Origin: Candidatus Jordarchaeia archaeon
Lineage (GTDB): Archaea > Asgardarchaeota > Jordiarchaeia > Jordiarchaeales > Freyrarchaeaceae
Reading direction: 5' to 3'
Length of the DNA: 5,223 nt
NCBI GenBank assembly: GCA_018383835.1
Contig: JAHAWR010000090.1
Span: forward strand, 1-5,223
In this document: in pieces, positions 1-5,051 of the stretch
Layout: each line of letters opens with the position of its first letter
Numbering within the stretch: position 1 is the stretch's first letter
The notes under the pieces: model-generated
Seen by the model: only the letters and a program-made list of their open reading frames with translations
Told to the model about the DNA's origin: nothing
Databases searched by the model: none
Position numbers and translations under genes: made by a program

Positions 1-15
1 ATTCAGTAAACCTAC
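1..15. repeat. Left arm of a 15-nt inverted repeat, containing the stt3 stop codon
   Basis: ATTCAGTAAACCTAC is the exact reverse complement of 512-526. It starts at the first base of the window, so it may continue to the left. The TAG that ends the stt3 frame (14-12) lies wholly inside it. Confidence 0.85.
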
Positions 16-1247
16 ATTCCTACAGGGAACAGTACGACCATAGCGTGCAGGTCGTAGAAGAACATGCTCCACGATGTTGTCGCGTGCTCGGCGACACTTG
101 CCACGATGATCTCTTCCTTCCTATAAAAGGGGTTAATCACTGAGAGATACCGCCCACTAATATCAGCAATGACTGAGTTAATGCTGGAGGACAAAGCCAG
201 CGAGAAGAAGGGACTTAAGGACGACATGGCTGCAATAACCGTTAAAAACGCAATTACTAACACTGCCACCATAATGGTGACATTCCGTCTGCTCCTAGCG
301 AGAACGAGAAGCTTTGGCGCCTTGGCTTCAAGTGTTTCAGAGAGATGGGAAATGATGGGCTTGGCGCGAGGATAGGCTTCCCATATTATCAAGATAAGTA
401 AAACTAAAATCGCTGGGACAGATTTTGCTGAAACCATGTAGTCGCTGCCAAGCTGCGGAACTCTCGTACCTATAAAGACCCCGATTAGGATAGTGATACT
501 GTAGGTCATTAGTAGGTTTACTGAATACCTTCTTGTTAACAACAAAAGAATGATGGTTAAGGGGTAAACGTAGAGCAGATATATGGCGGCTCCCCAGCTT
601 GCTATGAATCCTCCGAGGGCTAAGCCAGCCATAATAGCTGAGGGGATCGATGCTCTCTTGAGGGACCTTATGAAAAAGAGGAGAGATAGCAAGAAGAAGA
701 ATAAGCCGACACATTCGTTATCAACTAACCCTGCAATCGTCCGTTCTATTGCTCCCGGAGAGAATGACAGTAGAAACGAGGATATTAGGCCTGCTTTGTC
801 ATCTAACACTTCTCGTCCAAGGAAGAACATTACAATGCATGACGATGCCCCCATGAGGGCGGGGAGAAAGTAGCATACCATGTGTATGTCGACGTTGAGC
901 CCTATGGCTTTTAGCAGAAAGAAGAGGGTTGCAGCCGTGAATGGGACGCCGGGAAGGTAGCTTCGGGACATGTCTAAGCCGTAGGGATACCACATCATCG
1001 GATTATACCATCCGAACCATGCAGCGTAACCGTAGATGGATATAAAGGCGGCGTTATAGTATTGTATCGTTGAGTCGTAGTCCGAGATATATGGCGGGTA
1101 AATAAAGAAGGGGTAAAGCCTCAGCAGGAAGGCTAAGAGTGTGATTAGTGAAAGGCTTAGAGCGAGAAAGAAGAGGCGCCGGTCAACTTTGACTTTAGCT
1201 ACATAGAGGAACTCGCTAAGTAGAGAGGATAACCTTTTTCTCGCCAG
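12..1247 (-). CDS. stt3: STT3/AglB-type oligosaccharyltransferase, N-terminal part, ended by a stop near the window edge
   Basis: This is the catalytic subunit of N-glycosylation, which moves a lipid-linked glycan onto Asn of N-x-S/T sequons on the outer face of the membrane. From a CTG start (codon 1247-1245) the frame gives 411 residues. A hydrophobic segment at about residues 25-48 is followed by the first metal/catalytic motif, D56-Y-D58. The second is D176-N-E178 in the context RTIAGLVDNE, and S384-V-A-E387-H lies in the long external loop, followed by FFYDLHAMVVLFPVG. Many other hydrophobic segments lie between. These motifs read more like eukaryotic STT3 (RSVAGxxDNE, SVSEHQ) than many euryarchaeal AglB proteins. 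The family usually has about 700-950 residues. The last membrane helices and the C-terminal domain with WWDYG are missing because TAG at 14-12 closes the frame. That stop lies in a 15-nt inverted repeat, so the end may be artefactual. The first ATG (998) would lose helix 1 and the DYD motif. The family call is very secure; both ends are not. Confidence 0.9.
   Translation of the reverse strand: MARKRLSSLLSEFLYVAKVKVDRRLFFLALSLSLITLLAFLLRLYPFFIYPPYISDYDSTIQYYNAAFISIYGYAAWFGWYNPMMWYPYGLDMSRSYLPGVPFTAATLFFLLKAIGLNVDIHMVCYFLPALMGASSCIVMFFLGREVLDDKAGLISSFLLSFSPGAIERTIAGLVDNECVGLFFFLLSLLFFIRSLKRASIPSAIMAGLALGGFIASWGAAIYLLYVYPLTIILLLLTRRYSVNLLMTYSITILIGVFIGTRVPQLGSDYMVSAKSVPAILVLLILIIWEAYPRAKPIISHLSETLEAKAPKLLVLARSRRNVTIMVAVLVIAFLTVIAAMSSLSPFFSLALSSSINSVIADISGRYLSVINPFYRKEEIIVASVAEHATTSWSMFFYDLHAMVVLFPVGM
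512..526. repeat. Right arm of the 15-nt inverted repeat, inside stt3
   Basis: GTAGGTTTACTGAAT lies in the stt3 coding region, where the minus strand encodes the YSVNL part of RRYSVNLLMTYS in good frame. This arm therefore looks like the native copy and the one at 1-15 like the intruding one. Confidence 0.85.
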
Positions 1248-1255
1248 CTACGCCG

Positions 1256-1260
1256 CCTCC
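1256..1260 (-). promoter_or_regulatory. Shine-Dalgarno site GGAGG supporting a CTG start for stt3
   Basis: On the minus strand GGAGG (within AGAGGAGG) ends 8 nt before the CTG codon at 1247-1245. An in-frame TAG sits directly upstream of that CTG at 1250-1248. No ATG, GTG or TTG occurs in this frame until the ATG at 998, so this site fixes the start at CTG unless there is a frameshift. Confidence 0.65.
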
Positions 1261-1297
1261 TCTAACTTGACCTTAAAGATTTCTTCCTACATTCCCC

Positions 1298-1305
1298 CTT
1301 TAAAG
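1298..1305 (-). promoter_or_regulatory. Possible TATA box for stt3
   Basis: CTTTAAAG lies about 52 nt upstream of the CTG start. Transcription starting about 25 nt downstream of the box would leave a leader of roughly 30 nt containing the GGAGG site. A weaker look-alike (CTTTAAG) lies closer to the gene. The assignment rests on sequence similarity and spacing only. Confidence 0.35.
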
Positions 1306-1383
1306 TTATTCCTCTCTCTTAAGAAGGTAAGAGGAAGATTGTTGGGTGGAGCTATGCTGGTTAGGCTGGTGAGGGACAATAAG

Positions 1384-1392
1384 GTTTATAAA
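1384..1392 (+). promoter_or_regulatory. Probable TATA box (with BRE-like AAGG) for rps3ae
   Basis: The run AAGGTTTATAAAAAG (1381-1395) contains a good archaeal TATA box preceded by purines as in a BRE. Initiation about 25 nt downstream would fall near 1410-1416, giving a leader of about 40 nt that includes the AAGGGGA ribosome binding site. A second AT-rich stretch (TTATAT, around 1413) is too close to the gene to fit an SD-bearing leader well. Confidence 0.5.
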
Positions 1393-1439
1393 AAGAGGGA
1401 AGTGTAGTCCCCTTATATCTTAATGTGTACTAGAGCTTG

Positions 1440-1446
1440 AAGGGGA
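1440..1446 (+). promoter_or_regulatory. Ribosome binding site of rps3ae
   Basis: AAGGGGA lies 6 nt before the ATG at 1453. It is the exact complement of TCCCCTT at 1408-1414, so it could be masked in the leader if transcription starts far enough upstream. Confidence 0.7.
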
Positions 1447-1452
1447 TATTGG

Positions 1453-2076
1453 ATGAGTAGAGAACGCGTGAGAGATACTTGGAGCGCGAAGAGGTGGTTT
1501 ACGGTTCTCGCGCCGGCATACTTTGGAAATGTTGAGATAGGGTTGACCCCTGCTGACAGTTCAGAGAAAGTAATAGGCAGAGTGATAGAGACAACCCTCT
1601 ACGACATTACTGGTGATTTCTCGTTGATCCACGTTAAACTCTACTTTAAGATAGCGAGTGTTTCAGGAGAGGTGGCGCAGACAGAGTTTTACGGGCACGA
1701 ATTCACCAGAGACTACTTGAAGAGCCTTGTGAGGAGAGGCACCAGTAAGGTTGATGGAATATTTGACGTTATAACTAAAGATGGGAGGGCTTTACGTGTG
1801 TATCCAGTGGCCTTCACAGTTAATAGGGTTAAAACCAGCCAAGAGAAAATCATCAGAAAGATAATGAAAGAAGTCGTGGAGAAGAAAGCTGAACAGTTGA
1901 ATTACGGTGACTTTGCCCAAGAAATTGTGCTTGGAAAGGTTGCCTCTGAAATATATAATTTAGCAAGGAAAATAGTTCCTTTAAGAAAGTGCGAAATCTG
2001 GAAGACGAAACCAATCAGGGTACGGGAAAGGACGGCAGAAGCCCTCCAAGTGGAGGGGGCGCAGACCGCGGCTTAA
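1453..2076 (+). CDS. rps3ae: Small ribosomal subunit protein eS1 (S3Ae)
   Basis: This is a structural protein of the 30S subunit, shared by archaea and eukaryotes and absent from bacteria; it sits near the platform and mRNA exit. The 207-residue product matches the usual archaeal length of about 200. Recognisable family stretches are the N-terminal KRWFTVLAP (residues 13-21), IGRVIETTLYDITGD (41-55), the signature GHEFTRDYLKSLVRRGTSK (81-99), DGIFDVITKDGRALRVYPVAF (around 101-121) and KIVPLRKCEIWKTK (173-186). ATG at 1453 is preceded by AAGGGGA with a 6-nt spacer, so the start is firm. The neighbour 44 nt downstream on the same strand is a small zinc-ribbon gene, probably co-transcribed. The SD is complementary to TCCCCTT at 1408-1414, a possible but unproven leader hairpin. 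The gene looks intact. Confidence 0.97.
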   Translation: MSRERVRDTWSAKRWFTVLAPAYFGNVEIGLTPADSSEKVIGRVIETTLYDITGDFSLIHVKLYFKIASVSGEVAQTEFYGHEFTRDYLKSLVRRGTSKVDGIFDVITKDGRALRVYPVAFTVNRVKTSQEKIIRKIMKEVVEKKAEQLNYGDFAQEIVLGKVASEIYNLARKIVPLRKCEIWKTKPIRVRERTAEALQVEGAQTAA

Positions 2077-2105
2077 CTGGCAGTTTACTTTCCGGCTTTC
2101 TTGAT

Positions 2106-2114
2106 GGTGGAGGG
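2106..2114 (+). promoter_or_regulatory. Shine-Dalgarno site selecting the TTG start of the zinc-ribbon gene
   Basis: GGTGGAGGG ends 6 nt before TTG at 2121. The same frame is open further upstream to a GTG at 1989, but that would mean overlapping eS1 and adding a low-complexity G/S-rich tail. The SD and spacing favour TTG 2121. Confidence 0.6.
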
Positions 2115-2120
2115 TCCCTA

Positions 2121-2261
2121 TTGAGTGCTGATAAAAGATGCGTTAAGTGTGGCGCCGCCCAAGTTGAGGTATTGCTTAAGCAGCCCACATCTTTGGGTGT
2201 AGAATACACTTACAAGTGCTTGGTTTGCCATCACACGTGGAAGGAAAGGAGGCGCTTCTAA
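2121..2261 (+). CDS. Small TFS/TFIIS-like zinc-ribbon protein of 46 residues
   Basis: Four cysteines form one zinc ribbon: C7-x2-C10, 22 residues, C33-x2-C36, followed by HHTWKERRRF. The YKCxxCxHTW ending strongly resembles the C-terminal ribbon of archaeal transcript-cleavage factor TFS and of RPB9/TFIIS (YRCxxCGHTWR). An ungapped comparison from the third cysteine puts S24-L25 where TFS has the catalytic Asp-Glu pair, so transcript cleavage like that of TFS is not expected. There is no N-terminal TFS ribbon. The start is taken as TTG because GGTGGAGGG lies 6 nt before it. The gene follows eS1 by 44 nt and ends in a 4-bp overlap with the stop of pcc1 on the other strand. It could be an RNA polymerase-binding or ribosome-associated zinc-ribbon protein. 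The fold is clear; the function is unknown and any transcription role is inference. Confidence 0.75.
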   Translation: MSADKRCVKCGAAQVEVLLKQPTSLGVEYTYKCLVCHHTWKERRRF

Positions 2262-2515
2262 TCCTGTCCAACTAGTGTGGTGACGTCGCATGCAATTTTC
2301 ATACTTGCGAGTATATCATCTAACGTCGACAGCAAAGTGCTGGTGCTGCCGTTATATTCGAGGAATATTATTAATTTGCAACCGGCGCTTTTCATTTCAA
2401 GCTTCATTCCCTTAGGTAGAGGTGTGTTGTCAGGTAATAGTGTTCTTAGCATAGCATCGGCCTCAGAGGGAGATGAAAATTCTACCTCGATAATTACTCT
2501 AGCCATCATGGTCAA
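2258..2515 (-). CDS. pcc1: KEOPS complex subunit Pcc1
   Basis: Pcc1 is the small dimerising subunit of KEOPS, which with Kae1, Bud32 and Cgi121 transfers threonylcarbamoyl to A37 of ANN-decoding tRNAs (t6A). The 85-residue reading is normal for this family of about 75-90. It shows the family pattern LLPDNTPLPKGMKLEM (residues 26-41), a following beta strand KLIIFLEYNG (47-56) and the helix STLDDILASMKIA (63-75). Three starts are possible: TTG 2515, ATG 2509 and ATG 2506. AGGAG (2526-2522) is 6 nt from TTG but 12 and 15 nt from the ATGs, which favours TTG, although MARVIIEVEF would be a more typical N-terminus. The start lies inside the end of the nuclease gene (17-nt overlap from TTG), pointing to coupled translation. 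Bud32 is encoded upstream in the same cluster. Confidence 0.88.
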   Translation of the reverse strand: MTMMARVIIEVEFSSPSEADAMLRTLLPDNTPLPKGMKLEMKSAGCKLIIFLEYNGSTSTLLSTLDDILASMKIACDVTTLVGQD

Positions 2516-3944
2516 CTGCTTCTCCTATTTCGCTAAGTTCTATGTTTAAGTGCTCAATGAACTCATTTTCCTTGCCAGCGGGAATGTATGCTCCGGCAGC
2601 TAGGTCGTGCCCGCCCGCAACGAAGTTTAGCCCCATCTTGCTTACGACTCGCCTAATTAGTTCACCCAAGTTTACCTCTTTCTTAACTTCCGCTCCCAAG
2701 CGAGCGGAAACCTTAACCGCTGCCTCTTCCTCTGAGTATGCAAACCCGACGATCACCTTGCCTTTACATAGACTTGAGGATGAAAGTATCGACGTGACCG
2801 TCCCAACCATTTTGTCATTGATGTAGCGTCCTCCGTTAAACCAGCAGACGGAGCCTTTGACATTCATGTTGCCGTCTCCAAGCCAGTTCATGTACTCCGC
2901 CAGCTTCGCCCGGTACTCGCCGGCAACTTTAACGGCCTCCTCAAAGTACTTTCGATCCCCTACGCAGATCGCTAACCCCAAACCAGTTTTCCCAGTACGC
3001 CCACAAGCGTTAAGAAGGAAAGCGAATTCTCTAGCATCTCTCATAGGTGTTCCGAGTTGCTCCTTAACCAAAACGTAAACTGCTCCTACAATGCTCTGCG
3101 CTTCGCCTGCACTCATCCCGCCTACCCCAAGCATGTACTTTACAAGCTCCGATACAAGCGTTGACTTTTCCTGTTGTGAAAGCTCGGATATGGTTCTCCA
3201 TCTATCTCCAGATTTCAATGGGATCTTAACTCTCTCGACGAGAAACTTTACACAAGCGGCATGATTTCCAGATAAACCAGGTATGAATGGATCCATTGTG
3301 TACTCGAGGGCAACTGGTATAGGTCGGGTCTCCCGCCCGAAAAAGATCAAATCCTTAACTTCTTCTAGAACACCTGACTTTACACCTTCTCGCACGATTT
3401 CAGCATTTAGGCCTATCAGGCTCCGCGCTTCACCTTTATCTTGACGATCGCCAAGCGCGCCGACAACAGCTAAGGCTGCTAGGTTCCGGTTCTCGTCGTC
3501 GATCTCCTTAGCCACCAAGTACGCCATCCCAGCGCCACTAGCTTCAGTATTTCCATCTAACCCGAATAAGTGGGGGTTAAGCTGCATGAAGCTTTCCTCA
3601 CCTGCTTCTTCTGGGGGGTGATGGTCAATGATCACTGTGTTTTCCCTGAATGCCTCGTCTAGGAGGCTTAACTGGCCGCTACCTAGGTCCGTGAATATTA
3701 AAACTCTCTGACTTTTAGGAAGAAGCTCTAAAACGCGCTTACTGAGCTGGTGAACTATCCTGACGTGAAACCTAGCGCCAAGCCTCCTAAGCGCCTTCGA
3801 CACTATGCCAGCTGCTGCCAACCCATCAGCATCGAGGTGAGAAACTATCTGGAAAATATGAGTGTTCACTCTTTCAAGCAGGAAGTCAGCAATACTTTGA
3901 GCACATCTAATGAGTTGAGGGGGGGGCAACGCTTCGGGATCCAC
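2499..3944 (-). CDS. Archaeal GAN/RecJ-like DHH-family phosphoesterase
   Basis: This is a DHH-superfamily enzyme of the archaeal RecJ-homologue group. Characterised members are single-strand exonucleases such as GAN, which binds GINS in the replicative helicase complex, or RNases of the RecJ-like group. All metal-binding motifs of the DHH domain are present: SHLDADGL (residues 35-42), D86 in TDLGSG, DHH at 107-109 and D166 in GALGDRQD. The middle holds the family-typical LNACGRTGK (311-319), and the C-terminal DHHA1 domain has GGHDLAAGAYIP (444-455). Length (481) is normal, and nothing catalytic is missing. The start is GTG, 7 nt after the uS15 stop. There is no well-spaced SD (AAAAGG abuts the GTG), so initiation probably depends on coupling; TTG at codon 6 is an alternative. 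A run of eight C lies at codons 6-9. Nuclease activity is expected; the exact substrate (DNA repair/replication or RNA) cannot be told from sequence. Confidence 0.92.
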   Translation of the reverse strand: MDPEALPPPQLIRCAQSIADFLLERVNTHIFQIVSHLDADGLAAAGIVSKALRRLGARFHVRIVHQLSKRVLELLPKSQRVLIFTDLGSGQLSLLDEAFRENTVIIDHHPPEEAGEESFMQLNPHLFGLDGNTEASGAGMAYLVAKEIDDENRNLAALAVVGALGDRQDKGEARSLIGLNAEIVREGVKSGVLEEVKDLIFFGRETRPIPVALEYTMDPFIPGLSGNHAACVKFLVERVKIPLKSGDRWRTISELSQQEKSTLVSELVKYMLGVGGMSAGEAQSIVGAVYVLVKEQLGTPMRDAREFAFLLNACGRTGKTGLGLAICVGDRKYFEEAVKVAGEYRAKLAEYMNWLGDGNMNVKGSVCWFNGGRYINDKMVGTVTSILSSSSLCKGKVIVGFAYSEEEAAVKVSARLGAEVKKEVNLGELIRRVVSKMGLNFVAGGHDLAAGAYIPAGKENEFIEHLNIELSEIGEAVDHDG

Positions 3945-3951
3945 CCTTTTC

Positions 3952-4410
3952 TTATTGCCTTACAAGTAGGGCTGCCTTCTCGGGGTCATACTTCCAGTCT
4001 GGCGGTAGGACACGACACTGCTTGTAGTACTTCACTAGTCTATAAATCTTTGACTCTATGAGCTGGAGCCCTCTTCTCGAGTGCAGGTCTTTCCTGTGCT
4101 CTTCTAGGTGACGCCTGATCCTCAAAGCCCGCCGGATCAAGTTTGTAAGGTCTTCAGGGAGAGGCGAGGCTAAGTTGTGTTCCTTCAGGATCTGCACAAT
4201 TCTCTTGCCTACTATTGGCTTAACAAGCGGGACGCCATATTGGTCTCTCAGTATTATTCCGATCATTGATGGGGGATGCCCGCTCCTAGCCAGCTCCACT
4301 ACCTTATCGACCACCCATTCAGGAGTTTTGTCAAACCATTCTGGCGGCCTCTTTACTGGGGGGCGCTTAGACAAAGATTTCCCTTTCTTTCTCGTATGCA
4401 TTCTCGCCAT
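3952..4410 (-). CDS. rps15: Small ribosomal subunit protein uS15
   Basis: This 30S protein binds 16S rRNA in the central domain and, in archaea, carries an N-terminal extension as in eukaryotic uS15. The 152-residue product starts MARMHTRKKGKS, the standard archaeal/eukaryotic N-terminus. It continues with RPPEWFDKTPEWVVDKVVELA (about 21-41), SMIGIILRDQYGVP (48-61) and the core helical region LIRRALRIRRHLEEHRKDLHSRRGL (91-115), in which LEEHRKDLHSRRGL is the conserved rRNA-binding stretch. It ends with LVKYYKQCRVLPPDWKYDPEKA. ATG 4410 is preceded by AAGGGA with a 7-nt spacer. An in-frame upstream ATG at 4497 would add 29 non-homologous residues overlapping the previous gene and is rejected. 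The gene lies 59 nt after the pyrophosphatase stop and 7 nt before the nuclease start. Confidence 0.97.
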   Translation of the reverse strand: MARMHTRKKGKSLSKRPPVKRPPEWFDKTPEWVVDKVVELARSGHPPSMIGIILRDQYGVPLVKPIVGKRIVQILKEHNLASPLPEDLTNLIRRALRIRRHLEEHRKDLHSRRGLQLIESKIYRLVKYYKQCRVLPPDWKYDPEKAALLVRQ

Positions 4411-4466
4411 AGCTGGATCCCTTCTCAAAAAGCGCATAGATGCTGAAGAGCAGATAAGGAGCCTGA

Positions 4467-4476
4467 TGTTTAAATA
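4467..4476 (-). promoter_or_regulatory. Possible internal TATA box for uS15
   Basis: The minus strand reads ATTATTTAAACATC here, across the stop of the pyrophosphatase gene, about 59 nt upstream of the uS15 ATG. A start about 25 nt downstream would leave a leader of about 35 nt with the AAGGGA site. The 59-nt gap is the largest in an otherwise overlapping cluster, which fits an extra promoter for a highly expressed ribosomal gene. Confidence 0.4.
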
Positions 4477-5051
4477 ATTTTCGAGGAGGTCAGCCACTCG
4501 GCAAGCTTTCTGAGAGCCTTCGCCCTATGTGACATCCTGTTCTTCTCTTCGACATCAAGCTCTGCGAAGCTTCTTCCATCCCCCTCTTCAGGTATGAAGA
4601 CAGGATCAAAACCAAAGCCACGCTCACCTCTAGCCATGTAAGATATGAAGCCAGAAGTCCGACCCTCAAACACCAAGATCTCCTTGCCCTCCGTGAACGC
4701 TACAACAGAAATAAACTCAGCCCTTCTATTCTCAACTCCATCCATAAGTTTCAGTAAACCTTCGTTGCCTATTTTGTTGAAGACATAGGAGGAGTACGGT
4801 CCCGGGAATCCGTTAAGCGCATTTACGAAGAGGCCGGCGTCCTCAACAAAGAACGGGTATTCTGGATACTTCTCCAGCATCAGCCAAGCCAGACTGGTCT
4901 TAGCGATCTCCTCTAAGCTCTCCGACTGGACCTCGAGGCGCTTCACAGCCCACTGTTCAACGCTTAGCCCATATTTCGAAAGAACAATTTCAGCCTCATG
5001 AAACTTATGCTTGTTTCCAGTTGCAAAAAGAACGCGCTTTACCTTTCCCAA
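4470..5051 (-). CDS. XTP/dITP pyrophosphatase, RdgB/HAM1 family
   Basis: This is a house-cleaning enzyme that hydrolyses non-canonical purine triphosphates (ITP, dITP, XTP) to monophosphate and pyrophosphate, keeping them out of RNA and DNA. The 193-residue product has normal family length and all signatures: FATGNKHK (residues 9-16, phosphate-binding), EVQSESLEEIA (40-50), VEDAGL (69-74, with E70 and D71 as expected metal ligand/catalytic residues), GFPGPYSS (81-88), GERGFGFDPVF (142-152, base recognition) and MSHRAKAL (173-180). It starts at TTG. AGGAGG (5065-5060) lies 8 nt upstream, inside the end of bud32, whose stop falls within this gene (13-nt overlap). No ATG, GTG or TTG closer to the phosphate-binding motif would leave an intact N-terminus. 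Placement in a KEOPS/uS15/GAN cluster is a housekeeping arrangement and does not change the predicted activity. Confidence 0.95.
   Translation of the reverse strand: MGKVKRVLFATGNKHKFHEAEIVLSKYGLSVEQWAVKRLEVQSESLEEIAKTSLAWLMLEKYPEYPFFVEDAGLFVNALNGFPGPYSSYVFNKIGNEGLLKLMDGVENRRAEFISVVAFTEGKEILVFEGRTSGFISYMARGERGFGFDPVFIPEEGDGRSFAELDVEEKNRMSHRAKALRKLAEWLTSSKII

Larger units (their letters stand above)
1248..1452. other. Divergent intergenic region between stt3 and rps3ae
   Basis: This 205-bp gap separates two divergent genes. It carries a TATA-like box on each strand and an SD site at each end. It also holds an open stretch for a basic 17-codon peptide (ATG 1354 to TAG 1407) that overlaps the eS1 TATA box and is probably not a gene. 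I see no tRNA or clear terminator in it. Confidence 0.7.

Noticed and set aside
12..14. TAG in stt3 read as pyrrolysine
   Set aside because: A TGA follows two codons later in the same frame, so readthrough would not restore the protein.
337..714. Overlapping 125-codon frame on the minus strand within stt3
   Set aside because: It is a shadow of stt3 in another frame with no recognisable domain; the stt3 frame carries all conserved motifs.
583..873. Plus-strand open frame opposite stt3
   Set aside because: Low-information lysine/arginine-rich translation antisense to a well-conserved gene; no SD and no family match recognised.
1287..1296. CCTACATTCC, a 10-nt match to positions 11-20
   Set aside because: Ten-base matches are common by chance at this length.
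1989..2120. Upstream extension of the zinc-ribbon gene from GTG 1989
   Set aside because: It overlaps eS1 out of frame, has G/S-rich filler composition, and a well-spaced SD points to TTG 2121.
2542..3078. Plus-strand open frames opposite the nuclease gene
   Set aside because: They are antisense shadows of conserved DHH/DHHA1 coding sequence.
4411..4497. Upstream extension of uS15 by 29 residues
   Set aside because: The family N-terminus MARMHxRKxGKS begins exactly at 4410 with a good SD; the extension is unlike any uS15 and overlaps the pyrophosphatase gene.
4750..4761. TTCAGTAAACCT, a 12-nt match to positions 2-13
   Set aside because: It lies in normal pyrophosphatase codons (L-L-K region), and one or two 12-nt matches are expected by chance in a window this size.
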